Below the pieces are notes generated by a model. That model was not told the DNA's origin and made no database searches. It was given only the letters and a program-made list of their open reading frames with translations. Positions 51,732 through 60,829 of a stretch of 64,000 nt of DNA are shown here, piece after piece. A program made the position numbers and the translations under genes. This stretch comes from Pedobacter kyonggii. GTDB lineage: Bacteria; Bacteroidota; Bacteroidia; Sphingobacteriales; Sphingobacteriaceae. The first letter of the stretch is position 1, and every line of letters begins with the position of its first letter. The stretch covers positions 204,934-268,933 of the forward strand of contig NZ_SIXF01000006.1 in assembly GCF_004310665.1 (NCBI RefSeq), given 5' to 3'.

Positions 51732-54239
51732 CTATTTTCCGTTCTTTTCGATATCCCTGTCCATTTCTACTAAATCAACATCGCTCGGCTCAGAAAAATC
51801 GCCGATTAAATATTTGTTAAAATGATCGGCCAGTTTCCAGAAAGCATACTCTGTCATATCTCCAAAACCATGGCGCTGACCAGGAATAATCAAGAAATCG
51901 AAACGTTTACCAGCTTTCATTAGTGCATTGGCCACGCGGATTGAGTTTGCCGGATGCACATTATTATCTACATCGCCATGCATCAATAACAAATGCCCTT
52001 TTAAGTTTTTCGCAAGATCGGGGTTTTTATCAATGCTGTATTTAAATGAGGTATCGCCTTTTAACGAAATGGTTTCTTTTACCCCATGGTGTTTTTCGCT
52101 CCACCAGCGGTTGTAAATGCTATTATCATGGTTTCCCGCGTTTGAAACCGCAGCTTTAAAGAAATCAGGATAAACCAACATAGCAGCGGTTGACATAAAG
52201 CCACCGCCAGAATGGCCTGTAATGCCCACTTTCGATTCGTCGATGTAAGCGTATTTGGCTGCCAATTGCTCAATAGCTGTTTTCTTATCTGCTAAACCGT
52301 AATCGCGCAGATTGCCATAGCCATACGTATGGTACCATTTAGACCGCGAAGGGTTGCCACCGCGGTTACCTACCGTAATTACGATATAACCAAATTGAGC
52401 TAAACGCTCGGTACGGTCCATACTTTTACTAAAAGCTTTGTTTACCGCTTCTGTTTGTGGGCCTGGGTAAACATATTCGATAATCGGATACTTTTTATTC
52501 GGGTCGAAATCGAAAGGTTTATACATTACGCCGTACAGATCGGTAATTCCGTCATCTGCTTTTACTTTGAAAGGTTCAGGGAATTTGTAACCAGCTGTTA
52601 TTAATAATGAAAGATCTGTAGTTTCAAGATCCATCACTTTTTTTCCAGTCCCATCATAAAGCGTTGCTTTTGGTGCAGTGTTTACCCTCGAATAATTATC
52701 TACAAAAAAACTATTGTTATCATTCATATTCGCCACATGGTCAAAATCACCTGCATTTAACAATTTCATGTTCGAACCATCAAAATTGATGCTGTACAAA
52801 TGTAAGTAGTAAGGATCTTCTTTACCTTCCCTGCCATTTGCTGTAAAATAAAGGATACGTTTTTTCTCGTCGATATTTACGATACTCTCGCAATGGAAAG
52901 CACCTTTGGTAATCTGATTTTTCAACTTCCCATTTCCGTCAAAAAGATAAAAATGCGCCCAACCATCTCGTTCACTCCAATGAATCAGTTCGTTACCATC
53001 ATTTACCAAACCCGGGCGGTTAACTTCAACATAGGTATTAAAACGTTCGTCGATTAAAGGTGTAACTTTCCCTGTGGCTATATCAACCGTACCGATGTCG
53101 ATCCGTTTTAAATCGCGACTGGTGCGTGAAAAATAGAATCTGCTATCGTTTCCCAACCAGATAGATGGACGGAATTCGTTATCACGGTCTTTGTTTAATG
53201 ATGGTTTGCTCCAAACGGAAACACTTTGATCTTTAAATGCGGCAACACTCAGTTTTTTATAAGATTTTGCAGCAAAATCGAACAACAAAACTTCATCCTG
53301 AGGGGCTTCAGCCTCTCCGGGCATTTGATATTTATAGGTTTCTAACGTCGGACGGCCAGGTGTAACACTATTAATTACCCAAAGATCTTTAACCTTACGC
53401 GAATCGGTTCTATCCAATACGAAATATTTCGAATTCGGCGACCAAAGCACATAAGCGCCACGGCGTTTTTTATTGTTTTTTTCGTTCTCTACGTTGTTCT
53501 CGCCATCGCCATCACTTCCGTACGGATAGAATTTAACACCGTCTTTAGTGAGCTGATGTTCTACAATTGTGCTGTCATCTTCATTTTTAACTGCTTTTTT
53601 GTAGTTGTCTTTATCCATCCAATACAGGTTGTAATTACGGGAGAAGATAATGGCCGACGAATCGGGCGCTACCGATCCCCATGATGGTTTTGGCTTTGGC
53701 TTACTGAAGTTTGGTACCTCAGTTAATTTCGCGCTGGCCAGTTCATATTTGAAAGAAAATATTTTCTTCTGCATAGAATCTGCAGCTTTTTTATCTTTTC
53801 TGTCTTTTTTTAGCTCATCAATACTACTTTTGATTTCGAAAGAAATACTTTTTTCGTCGGCAGCAAATTTCAGATTTTCAAGCGGCAAATGTTCGGCATC
53901 GAATGGATCGCGTACAATCAGAGTAATATCAGCTGCCAGTTTAGCATTATCAAACAACAGTTTTTTGCTTTTTGATGCGGGATCTACAAGGTACCAGAAT
54001 TTTCCTTTCGGGCTTTCGAAAGTGTACCAAAAACGGTTGCTCAACTTTAGCCAATGTGGGTCTACAGCCGTGGAATAAACCATTTTTTTCAACTTATTTG
54101 GCGAAAAACGCGATGCAAGCTGATAATTTGCTTTAGGCTGTGACTGAATATTTTCGGTTAGGGTAAATGTTTTGTTTTGTGCGGCTACAGTTAAGGATAA
54201 AAACTGCGCACACAGCAGGAGTTTATAAAGTTTATTCAT
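51732..54239 (-). CDS. S9-family (DPP4-like) prolyl peptidase, exported
   Basis: The 835-residue protein has a signal peptide (MNKLYKLLLCAQFLSLTVAAQ) and an N-terminal DPP4-type beta-propeller (about 100-540; recurrent YFSRTSRDLKRID-like blades). The alpha/beta hydrolase domain carries Ser677 in GHSGGGFM, Asp in GDVDNNVHP and His in GQRHGFGD. It should remove dipeptides or cut after Pro in oligopeptides in the periplasm. The chosen start is the ATG at 54239; the preceding codon is TTG. It is convergent with the M57 gene and divergent from the deacetylase gene. Confidence 0.92.
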   Translation of the reverse strand: MNKLYKLLLCAQFLSLTVAAQNKTFTLTENIQSQPKANYQLASRFSPNKLKKMVYSTAVDPHWLKLSNRFWYTFESPKGKFWYLVDPASKSKKLLFDNAKLAADITLIVRDPFDAEHLPLENLKFAADEKSISFEIKSSIDELKKDRKDKKAADSMQKKIFSFKYELASAKLTEVPNFSKPKPKPSWGSVAPDSSAIIFSRNYNLYWMDKDNYKKAVKNEDDSTIVEHQLTKDGVKFYPYGSDGDGENNVENEKNNKKRRGAYVLWSPNSKYFVLDRTDSRKVKDLWVINSVTPGRPTLETYKYQMPGEAEAPQDEVLLFDFAAKSYKKLSVAAFKDQSVSVWSKPSLNKDRDNEFRPSIWLGNDSRFYFSRTSRDLKRIDIGTVDIATGKVTPLIDERFNTYVEVNRPGLVNDGNELIHWSERDGWAHFYLFDGNGKLKNQITKGAFHCESIVNIDEKKRILYFTANGREGKEDPYYLHLYSINFDGSNMKLLNAGDFDHVANMNDNNSFFVDNYSRVNTAPKATLYDGTGKKVMDLETTDLSLLITAGYKFPEPFKVKADDGITDLYGVMYKPFDFDPNKKYPIIEYVYPGPQTEAVNKAFSKSMDRTERLAQFGYIVITVGNRGGNPSRSKWYHTYGYGNLRDYGLADKKTAIEQLAAKYAYIDESKVGITGHSGGGFMSTAAMLVYPDFFKAAVSNAGNHDNSIYNRWWSEKHHGVKETISLKGDTSFKYSIDKNPDLAKNLKGHLLLMHGDVDNNVHPANSIRVANALMKAGKRFDFLIIPGQRHGFGDMTEYAFWKLADHFNKYLIGDFSEPSDVDLVEMDRDIEKNGK

Positions 54240-54389
54240 CAAAATTTGTTTGAGCCGCTAAATTATTTAATTAAAGCATATTAAGCAGGCTTTAATGTGT
54301 AATAAAAGCGATAGTTAGCCCAATTTTATGCACTGAAAATTAATTATTAACACAATTTATTTTGATGGTTAAATAATTGACGGATTTTA

Positions 54390-54397
54390 TAGTTTTG
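54390..54397 (+). promoter_or_regulatory. -7 box for the first polysaccharide deacetylase gene
   Basis: TAGTTTTG matches TAnnTTTG exactly, 18 bases before the ATG at 54416. Confidence 0.5.
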
Positions 54398-54415
54398 TAG
54401 TTATATATCCTCATA

Positions 54416-55294
54416 ATGAAATACAGCTTTTTAACCTTAATAACAGCCGGAGTAATCTTATTTGCCAGCTGCCAATCTAAATCTCAAACAGAAAATGCCA
54501 CGGCTAAAGATTCTAGCGCGCAAACTTCCAAAACTGCTACAAGCGCGGGAACACCGGTTGACGTTTCGAAAATAAAGGTTGCTGATGCCAAAACCATTTT
54601 AGCCAGAAAACAGGTTCCAATTTTATGCTACCACCAGGTAAGAAACTGGAAACCAACTGATGGTAAAGTAGGTAAAGATTATATTGTAGAAATCCAGAAC
54701 TTTAAAGATCAGATGAAAATGCTGGCCGATAGTGGCTACCATACCATTTTACCCGATCAGCTTTATGCCTACCTGAATACTGGTGCTGCCCTACCGAGCA
54801 AACCCATCATGTTAACTTTTGATGATACAGACCTGGATCAGTTTACCATTGTGCGTCCTACTTTAGATAAACTGGGGTATAAAGCCGTTTATTTCATCAT
54901 GACTGTTTCGATCGGCAAAAAAGGTAAATTTGTTGATTACATGAGCAAAGAGCAGATTAAACAACTTGCAGACGAAGGAAATGTGATCGGCAGCCACACT
55001 TATGATCATAAAAACTTTAAAAAATATGCAGGTAAGGATTGGGAAGAACAATTAGATAAACCAACCAAAAAACTAGAAGAAATTACAGGTAAAAAGATGA
55101 CAGAATTTGCCTATCCTTTTGGTTTATGGAATGCAGAAGGTATTCCTGAGCTAAAAAAACGTGGTTTTAGAATGGCTTATCAATTATCGACCAAACGCGA
55201 TGAAAAAGACCCGTTATTTACCATCCGCAGGATTATTGCCAGCGGTTACTGGTCGCCAAAAACATTAAACAATAGCATCAAAAATAGCTTTTAA
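54416..55294 (+). CDS. Polysaccharide deacetylase, lipoprotein (paralogue 1)
   Basis: The 292-residue lipoprotein (LFASCQSK) has a NodB-homology domain. Motif 1 TFDDTDLD (Asp base and metal Asp), motif 2 GSHTYDHKNF (metal His pair) and motif 3 AYPFGLWN are all present. It removes acetyl groups from N-acetylated or O-acetylated polysaccharide in the periplasm or at the outer membrane. It is about half identical in sequence to the gene at 56829, sharing ILCYHQ/VLCYHQ, KMLADSGYH, LPDQLY, YFIMTVSIG and KKLEEITGKK. An M1-like peptidase gene lies between them. Confidence 0.9.
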   Translation: MKYSFLTLITAGVILFASCQSKSQTENATAKDSSAQTSKTATSAGTPVDVSKIKVADAKTILARKQVPILCYHQVRNWKPTDGKVGKDYIVEIQNFKDQMKMLADSGYHTILPDQLYAYLNTGAALPSKPIMLTFDDTDLDQFTIVRPTLDKLGYKAVYFIMTVSIGKKGKFVDYMSKEQIKQLADEGNVIGSHTYDHKNFKKYAGKDWEEQLDKPTKKLEEITGKKMTEFAYPFGLWNAEGIPELKKRGFRMAYQLSTKRDEKDPLFTIRRIIASGYWSPKTLNNSIKNSF

Positions 55295-55327
55295 GCAATG
55301 AGTCTCTCTATCATAAATATACAATTG

Positions 55328-55440
55328 TCACCCTGAACTTGTCGAAGGGCCTGCTTTAAATGTCATGCAAGGCGTTTCGACAGGCTCAACGTGACAAATT
55401 CTAAGTGAATTTACAATAGGATGCAGCCTCTTCTTTGTAA
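55328..55440. repeat. REP-like element near the M1-like gene
   Basis: GTCACCCTGAACTTGTCGAAGGGC (55328-55351) and a GTTTCGACAGGCTCAACGTGAC (55376-55397) form an imperfect inverted pair. A GCAGCCTCTTC end (55423-55433) resembles the right end of the element at 2172. Confidence 0.5.
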
Positions 55441-55456
55441 CGAACCACCCTCTTTT

Positions 55457-56818
55457 ATGAAAAAAATTGCAGTATTTATTTTATTGTTCTTTCAGCTCGT
55501 TAAGCTCTATGCACAAACACCACACTTGAGCGGAAAAGTAGAAGTTGTAATGGCTACAGGCCAGATTACCTGCGATTTTGTACTCAGCAATATCCCCAAC
55601 CTGGCAAAAGACTATCAGATTGTGTTAAATAAGGGCTTTAACATTAAGGCTATTAAAGATTCTGCAAACCAAACCCTAAAATATTCTGGCTTTTATGGTG
55701 GTGCCATGCGTGGTGAGGGTTTAACTTACGTTCCGTTATATAAAGATAGTACACTGGTAAATCCTGGTAAACTACATATTACCTATACAGGAGCATTCCC
55801 AATTTATACTGATACACTAAACTTTATAGATTTTAAGGGATTGATTGCTTTTAATGGCAAAACCGTGCGGGCTGCCGATCAATCTAAATGGTATCCTATC
55901 ATTTACGACATCAAAAACGACAAGCTGATTGAACAAATGACCTTCGATATCCAGGTAACAGTTAAGGATGCTAAGATGATTTTTGTAAACGGCGATCTGC
56001 CTAAACCGGGCCCAATTGCCAAATTTAAATCGAATATCCCAATTGCACCGATGCTTTTTGCAGGAGATTATAATGCACAAAAAACCAATGGTGCACTATT
56101 TTTAAACACGCAAATGAATGATAAGCAATTGAATGTTTTTGAACAGAATATTGCTGAAATGAAAGCCTATTATTATAAGGTTTTAAAAATCCCATACAAT
56201 ACAAAAAATGTATTTATTGAGCATGCGCCGGTAGAAAAATTTAACAAAGGTAGAAGCTGGGGGTTTGTGGCTTTTCCAACAATAGCTTTTGCAGGCATTA
56301 AACTGGGCGATATGATTGATGAGGAACACAGCAAACTTAAAGACTCTACGAACTATCCTTTTATTGCACACGAAATTGGGCATTATTATTTTGGAAATGT
56401 AATACAGCCGAATTCAACTTTGTTCTGGTTCTTTTTAGAATCTACTGCCGAATATTTATCGGTTAAAGCAGCAGAAGAAAAATTCGGAAAAGCTTTCGGC
56501 ACTAAATATTTTCAGGACAGGGGAAAACAGCTGAAAGATTTTATAGCCAAACCTTTAAATGCCATTAAAGAAATGAATGAGATCTCAGGTACTTACCGCT
56601 ACACCTACGGTCCATTTCTGCTTCGTGGCCTGGAGCAAATGATTGGCGAGCAGCGCATGTTTAAGTTCCTGAATACCTGTTTAAGTACTGAAAACGAATT
56701 AACAAACTATGATTTTTTTAAAAGAAATGCTTTAAAATCGGGCATTACTCAAAAAGAATGGGATGCATATGAAAAAGAGTTTATCCTTTCCGAAAACGCT
56801 GCTTCTTTGATTAAATAA
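55457..56818 (+). CDS. M1-like gluzincin aminopeptidase
   Basis: The product is 453 residues from the ATG at 55457; an in-frame upstream ATG at 55421 adds twelve residues before the signal peptide. The signal is MKKIAVFILLFFQLVKLYAQ. The zinc site matches M1: H305-E306-I-G-H309, with E328 exactly 18 residues after H309 (ESTAEYL). The GAMEN motif is missing or much altered, so substrate handling may differ from true M1 aminopeptidases. It probably acts outside the cytosol. The next gene (deacetylase paralogue 2) starts 10 bases after its stop, so they are co-transcribed. Confidence 0.82.
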   Translation: MKKIAVFILLFFQLVKLYAQTPHLSGKVEVVMATGQITCDFVLSNIPNLAKDYQIVLNKGFNIKAIKDSANQTLKYSGFYGGAMRGEGLTYVPLYKDSTLVNPGKLHITYTGAFPIYTDTLNFIDFKGLIAFNGKTVRAADQSKWYPIIYDIKNDKLIEQMTFDIQVTVKDAKMIFVNGDLPKPGPIAKFKSNIPIAPMLFAGDYNAQKTNGALFLNTQMNDKQLNVFEQNIAEMKAYYYKVLKIPYNTKNVFIEHAPVEKFNKGRSWGFVAFPTIAFAGIKLGDMIDEEHSKLKDSTNYPFIAHEIGHYYFGNVIQPNSTLFWFFLESTAEYLSVKAAEEKFGKAFGTKYFQDRGKQLKDFIAKPLNAIKEMNEISGTYRYTYGPFLLRGLEQMIGEQRMFKFLNTCLSTENELTNYDFFKRNALKSGITQKEWDAYEKEFILSENAASLIK

Positions 56819-56828
56819 ATTAAAAACC

Positions 56829-57710
56829 TTGAATAAACATTTAAAACCCGCTACCCGTATCCTTTTATCAATTCTCTTTTTAGGATCATTTTCACTGGCT
56901 TGTTCGAGCAATAAACAAAAAGAAAAAATTGCTGTAACCAGCACTATTAAAGAGGTTAAAATAGATTCGACCAATACCAAACCTACTGATAACAAAACTA
57001 TTCTGGGCCGCAGAGAGGTGCCTGTTTTGTGTTACCACCAGATTAGAAAAAACATTGCCAGCGATAGCAAAAGAGCGCACGACGACATTATTGCCCCTGA
57101 TAAATTTAAAGACCACATGAAAATGCTGGCCGATAGCGGTTACCATTCAATTTTACCTGATCAGTTGTACAATTATCTGGTATATGGCGCCAAGTTGCCC
57201 GAAAAACCAATCATGATTACTTTCGATGATACGGATGAAGATCAATTTACCATTGGGAATACAACGTTGAAAAAATATGGCTTTAAAGGCGTTTATTTTA
57301 TTATGACGGTATCGATCGGCAGAAAAGGTCGGATCAATTACATGACTAAAGAACAGATTAAACAATTATCTGACGAGGGAAATACGATTGCCAGTCATAC
57401 CTACGATCATAAAAACTTTGCGCAGTTTACCGATGCCGACTGGACAACCCAAATTGATGCACCAACTAAAAAACTGGAAGAAATTACAGGCAAAAAAGTA
57501 GCATATTTTGCTTATCCCTACGGTGTTTTTAAAGCTTCAACTTTACACAAGCTAAAAGAACATGGGTTTAAAGCGGCATTTATACTTTCGACAGCACGGG
57601 ATGAAAACTATCCACTTTACACCATTAGGAGAATAATTGATCCGGGAAGATACACTGCGAAAAATTTATATTACAGCATAAACAAGAGTTTTAATAAAAC
57701 AAAATCATAG
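56829..57710 (+). CDS. Polysaccharide deacetylase, lipoprotein (paralogue 2, TTG start)
   Basis: The 293-residue protein begins with a TTG: an in-frame TGA lies 21 bases upstream, and no ATG occurs before the domain. The TTG gives a proper lipoprotein signal (ATRILLSILFLGSFSLACSS). The NodB motifs are TFDDTDED, ASHTYDHKNF and AYPYGVFK. It is closely related to the gene at 54416. It begins 10 bases after the M1-like gene, so translation is probably coupled. The two deacetylases differ in their N-terminal linkers and in the QIRKNIASDSKR region, which may alter target choice. Confidence 0.88.
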   Translation: MNKHLKPATRILLSILFLGSFSLACSSNKQKEKIAVTSTIKEVKIDSTNTKPTDNKTILGRREVPVLCYHQIRKNIASDSKRAHDDIIAPDKFKDHMKMLADSGYHSILPDQLYNYLVYGAKLPEKPIMITFDDTDEDQFTIGNTTLKKYGFKGVYFIMTVSIGRKGRINYMTKEQIKQLSDEGNTIASHTYDHKNFAQFTDADWTTQIDAPTKKLEEITGKKVAYFAYPYGVFKASTLHKLKEHGFKAAFILSTARDENYPLYTIRRIIDPGRYTAKNLYYSINKSFNKTKS

Positions 57711-57806
57711 CAAAGAGGTTTAAAACATAGCGTGTTTGAATGTTGAAAGGTCAAACTCACGTTTCAACATTCGAACTTTACAACATTAAAACTTTATACC
57801 CTCCCT

Positions 57807-58976
57807 ATGAAATATTATTTGCATTGTTTCCTTTTCGGATTACTGATTATATCTGCCTGTAACAACCCTAAAAATGGAGCCAACACCGCTGAAACGACAA
57901 ATGATAGTACAGCGAATGCAAAGGCCGAACTTACAGAAAGTTTTTACAAGAGATTGGAAGGTACCATTGCAGGCAAAAAAGTAGTGATGCATTTGCAAAA
58001 GGTTGATGATGATGTTAGTGGTACTTATTATTATGACGGCTCGTGGCTTAATCTATCAACCGATACGTTAATTGGGAAAGACAGTATTGTACTTACTGAG
58101 TATAGTTTTTATGAATCATATTTTACCCAGGATTTTAAATCGCCCAATTTAGCTTTAAAATGGAATGGCGCTGGTTTTAATGGCAATTGGGAAAGTGGCG
58201 ATAAAACCAAAAAATTTCCGGTTGTTTTAACAGAAAAATATGCTGAGGGCAGTTATCCATTCAATGCGGGCATTTATAAAGATTCGATTAAGGCATTTGC
58301 CAATCAGCCAAAATCGCCTGCAGCTGAAATCAGTTTTGAATACCTGGAAAGTAAAAACAACGATGAATATGGCAACTGGCTCAATGCGGAACTTAAAAAA
58401 ATTTCAGGCGTAAAATCACAAGTTGACCGATCGATTGGATTTAAAAACATTGCTACGGCCTATTTCAAAGACTATAAAACGCAAGTTACCGAGCAATCAA
58501 AGAATAGCCGTGGAGATGATTTCCAGGCCTGGATGAACTATACCAATAACAGCCAGCAATCTGTCAATTACAATGATAGTGGTTATGTAGTGATCGATTT
58601 CCTTGCTGATGCTTATACCGGTGGTGCACATGGCAATTACAGCAGCACAATGTTCTGTTTAGATGTGAAGAACAAAAAACAAATGGTTCTTAGTGATATC
58701 ATCAAAATAGATTCGAATACCTTACAAAGTATTTTAGAACGTAATCTTCGTAAAGAATATAACATTAAAACTAAAGATGCACTGAGCACTGTTCTTTTTG
58801 ATGACTTTATAAAACCGAACAACAACTTTTATTTCAATGCGAATGGGATTGCTTTTATGTACAACCCATATGAAGTAGCGAGTTATGCCCAGGGGCAGAT
58901 TGTAGTATTTATTCCTTATTCGGATTTAAAGACTTATCTGGTTCCAGCTTTTGCACAGCGGATGGGAATTAAATAA
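57807..58976 (+). CDS. DUF3298-domain lipoprotein (RsiV-like fold)
   Basis: The 389-residue lipoprotein (LLIISACNN) has an N-terminal region (KAELTESFYKRLEGTIAGKKVVMHLQK), a DUF4163-like middle, and a C-terminal DUF3298 domain with DAYTGGAHGNY and FMYNPYEVASYAQGQIVVFIPYSDLK, which is diagnostic. DUF3298 occurs in RsiV-type anti-sigma factors that bind lysozyme and in many exported Bacteroidota proteins of unknown role. There is no transmembrane or anti-sigma region here, so an anti-sigma role is not supported. It lies 97 bases after the deacetylase gene. Confidence 0.8.
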   Translation: MKYYLHCFLFGLLIISACNNPKNGANTAETTNDSTANAKAELTESFYKRLEGTIAGKKVVMHLQKVDDDVSGTYYYDGSWLNLSTDTLIGKDSIVLTEYSFYESYFTQDFKSPNLALKWNGAGFNGNWESGDKTKKFPVVLTEKYAEGSYPFNAGIYKDSIKAFANQPKSPAAEISFEYLESKNNDEYGNWLNAELKKISGVKSQVDRSIGFKNIATAYFKDYKTQVTEQSKNSRGDDFQAWMNYTNNSQQSVNYNDSGYVVIDFLADAYTGGAHGNYSSTMFCLDVKNKKQMVLSDIIKIDSNTLQSILERNLRKEYNIKTKDALSTVLFDDFIKPNNNFYFNANGIAFMYNPYEVASYAQGQIVVFIPYSDLKTYLVPAFAQRMGIK

Positions 58977-59174
58977 GTTAGAGTTGGTGGTTATTGGTTA
59001 ATTGGTTAACTGTTAGAACTGCTTAATTGAAATCTACAGACTGAAAACTTACCATCTGCATTTATCATCTTATATCAGCGGGAATAAATGTAAAAGAAGC
59101 TTCAGAACTAACTGTGACTATAGAACCGTTACCTGCACACATAAACTGAAAATTGCAAATTGCCAACTGAAAAC

Positions 59175-59627
59175 TTATAATATCTCTTTTACAAAATAAT
59201 CCTTGCCATTAAACTTAAAGCTTTCATTTATTGCTTTTCCAATTAAAAACCGCCCGATTGGCGAAGCCTGCGATACTGCAAAGAATTTTTGTCCATCGGT
59301 ATTAAGTTCTCCTGCACTGATGCTGATATAAAAATTACCTTCTGAGGTTAAAACCAAGCTTCCGTTTTTAACCAGACGATCTGATTCTACATTTTCGATC
59401 TGCTGCAATGCAATTTTCTGCTGGCCCGCTTCGTACAGTAATTTACTGTTGCGGTCCATCTCCTGCTGCATCATTTCACGTGTGGTTTCATATTTATCAC
59501 CTGCACTACTTTTTGTATCATCGTTCGAAGCTTGCCTGGCCTGCTGCAGAGAGTATTCAATATTTTCTATCCTATTTTGAATAAAAGTTAAGCAAAGCTG
59601 ATAAAGTTTAGATTTTAATGCAGACAT
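59175..59627 (-). CDS. Gre-factor-like protein
   Basis: The 150-residue protein has an N-terminal coiled coil (about 1-75, with RIENIEYSLQQARQASNDDT and the GreA-like SSAGDKYETTREMMQQE) and a C-terminal globular part (about 90-150) with a small FKBP-like fold (ESDRLVKNGSLVLTS, ISISAGELN, SPIGRFLIGKAINE). The family is found widely in Bacteroidota and is sometimes mislabelled as 3-oxoacyl-ACP synthase. Like GreA it may enter the secondary channel of RNA polymerase, but this is an inference from the layout; the acidic tip residues are only partly conserved. Confidence 0.72.
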   Translation of the reverse strand: MSALKSKLYQLCLTFIQNRIENIEYSLQQARQASNDDTKSSAGDKYETTREMMQQEMDRNSKLLYEAGQQKIALQQIENVESDRLVKNGSLVLTSEGNFYISISAGELNTDGQKFFAVSQASPIGRFLIGKAINESFKFNGKDYFVKEIL

Positions 59628-59671
59628 ATAATAATGGAAAATGTAAACGGATGAATTAAATGGAAGATAGA

Positions 59672-60016
59672 CTATTTCCTCAAGGCAAAGGCTTGTTTTA
59701 AAATAGATTCGATTTTCTTTTTGGGGATATCTTCGAGGTGATTGATCAATAAAATTTTCATTCTGGCTCTTTTCTCCTGCAACAAATCTTCGTGTTCAAT
59801 TTTATTTCCATCAACTAAACCGATGTAAGGCTGATGGAGTTTTTTGTGTATCCAAAGATAGCAGAACATTTTTCCTTTATGGTAATAAAAAGGCATTCCG
59901 TATTTCCAATGTTCAGTAATATCAGCATAGCCCATTAAAAGCGACCTTAAATATTGTAGGCAACTTTTAATCGGCTCATCTTTTTTTTCGAAATAATTAT
60001 CCAACGGACTTAGCAT
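59672..60016 (-). CDS. DUF1801 domain protein
   Basis: The product is 114 residues from the ATG at 60016, which starts the typical MLSPLDNYFEKKDEPIKSCL opening of the family. A longer reading from 60094 would add a stretch of repeat-like sequence. The motif HWKYGMPFYYHKGKMFCYL is the core of DUF1801, small cytosolic proteins of unknown function whose fold resembles YdhG. It ends with a charged helical tail (IPKKKIESILKQAFALRK). It lies between two other small genes on the same strand but is separated from each by more than 40 bases. Confidence 0.78.
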   Translation of the reverse strand: MLSPLDNYFEKKDEPIKSCLQYLRSLLMGYADITEHWKYGMPFYYHKGKMFCYLWIHKKLHQPYIGLVDGNKIEHEDLLQEKRARMKILLINHLEDIPKKKIESILKQAFALRK

Positions 60017-60121
60017 AATATTAGATGATGTTAGATGGAGATAGTCTTTAGTCCGTAGTCTTAAGTCGATTAACCTATTAACCGCATCTACCAATGAACC
60101 ATTGACTAATGAACAAATGAA

Positions 60122-60697
60122 CTACTTTTCAATCCACCTCACCTTTTCTTCCATCGAAGTTCGGTTTGGCGCCCAGGGCTTTTCGTTATGATAGCCCATA
60201 TAAAATAAGCCAATACACTTTTCATTTTCACCCAGGCTTAAGAAATCACCTAAATCATCAATTAAAGGTGGAGAGCTCCAATAGGCACCTACCTGCAGGC
60301 TTTCGGCAGTTAAAGCCATATTCTGAACAGCACAGGAAACAGCTGCCAGCTCTTCCCATTCGGGTATTTTACCACTCACCTGCATATTGATGGCAATGAT
60401 GCAATCGGCCTGACTCGTTTTTTCGGCAAAGCTGTCGTATTTTTTCTGTAAAAACTGTTGCGGACTAACCAATTCCTTATATAATTTACCCAGTTCTTCA
60501 CCAAGTTTTGTTAATCCCGCTTTTCTGATCACGACAAAACGCCAGGGCTGGGTTAATTTGTGTGTTGGTGCATAATTGGCTGTTTCTAAAATCTGGTTGA
60601 TTACCTCAACCGGAATTTCTTTTTTTATATAGCTTGCAGGAAAAATACTGCGACGTTCTTTTATAACTCTTGATATGATATCGTATGTTGTACTCAT
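60122..60697 (-). CDS. Nitroreductase family protein (YdjA-like)
   Basis: The product is 191 residues from the ATG at 60697; the longer reading from 60748 starts in low-complexity sequence. The FMN-binding residues are visible: KERRS in the N-terminal segment, NYAPTHKLTQPWRF with the flavin-contact Pro-Trp, and GLFYMGYHNEKPWAPNR at the C-terminal dimer interface. The length fits single-domain NfsB/YdjA-like enzymes, which use NAD(P)H to reduce nitroaromatics or quinones. It is followed by DUF1801 and Gre-like genes on the same strand. The physiological substrate is unknown. Confidence 0.88.
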   Translation of the reverse strand: MSTTYDIISRVIKERRSIFPASYIKKEIPVEVINQILETANYAPTHKLTQPWRFVVIRKAGLTKLGEELGKLYKELVSPQQFLQKKYDSFAEKTSQADCIIAINMQVSGKIPEWEELAAVSCAVQNMALTAESLQVGAYWSSPPLIDDLGDFLSLGENEKCIGLFYMGYHNEKPWAPNRTSMEEKVRWIEK

Positions 60698-60829
60698 TCG
60701 GTAAAAATAGCTAAAAGCTGAAAGACTAAAGCTTAAAGAGAAAGACAAATTCGACCTCTATTAAAAGATTTGACGCTATGCAAACTGAAAACCTCGAACT
60801 GAGAATTGAAAACTGCAAATTGATAACTG

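Noticed and set aside
57807-58976. RsiV-like anti-sigma factor
   Set aside because: It has the DUF3298 fold but no transmembrane or cytosolic sigma-binding region and no sigma gene next to it.
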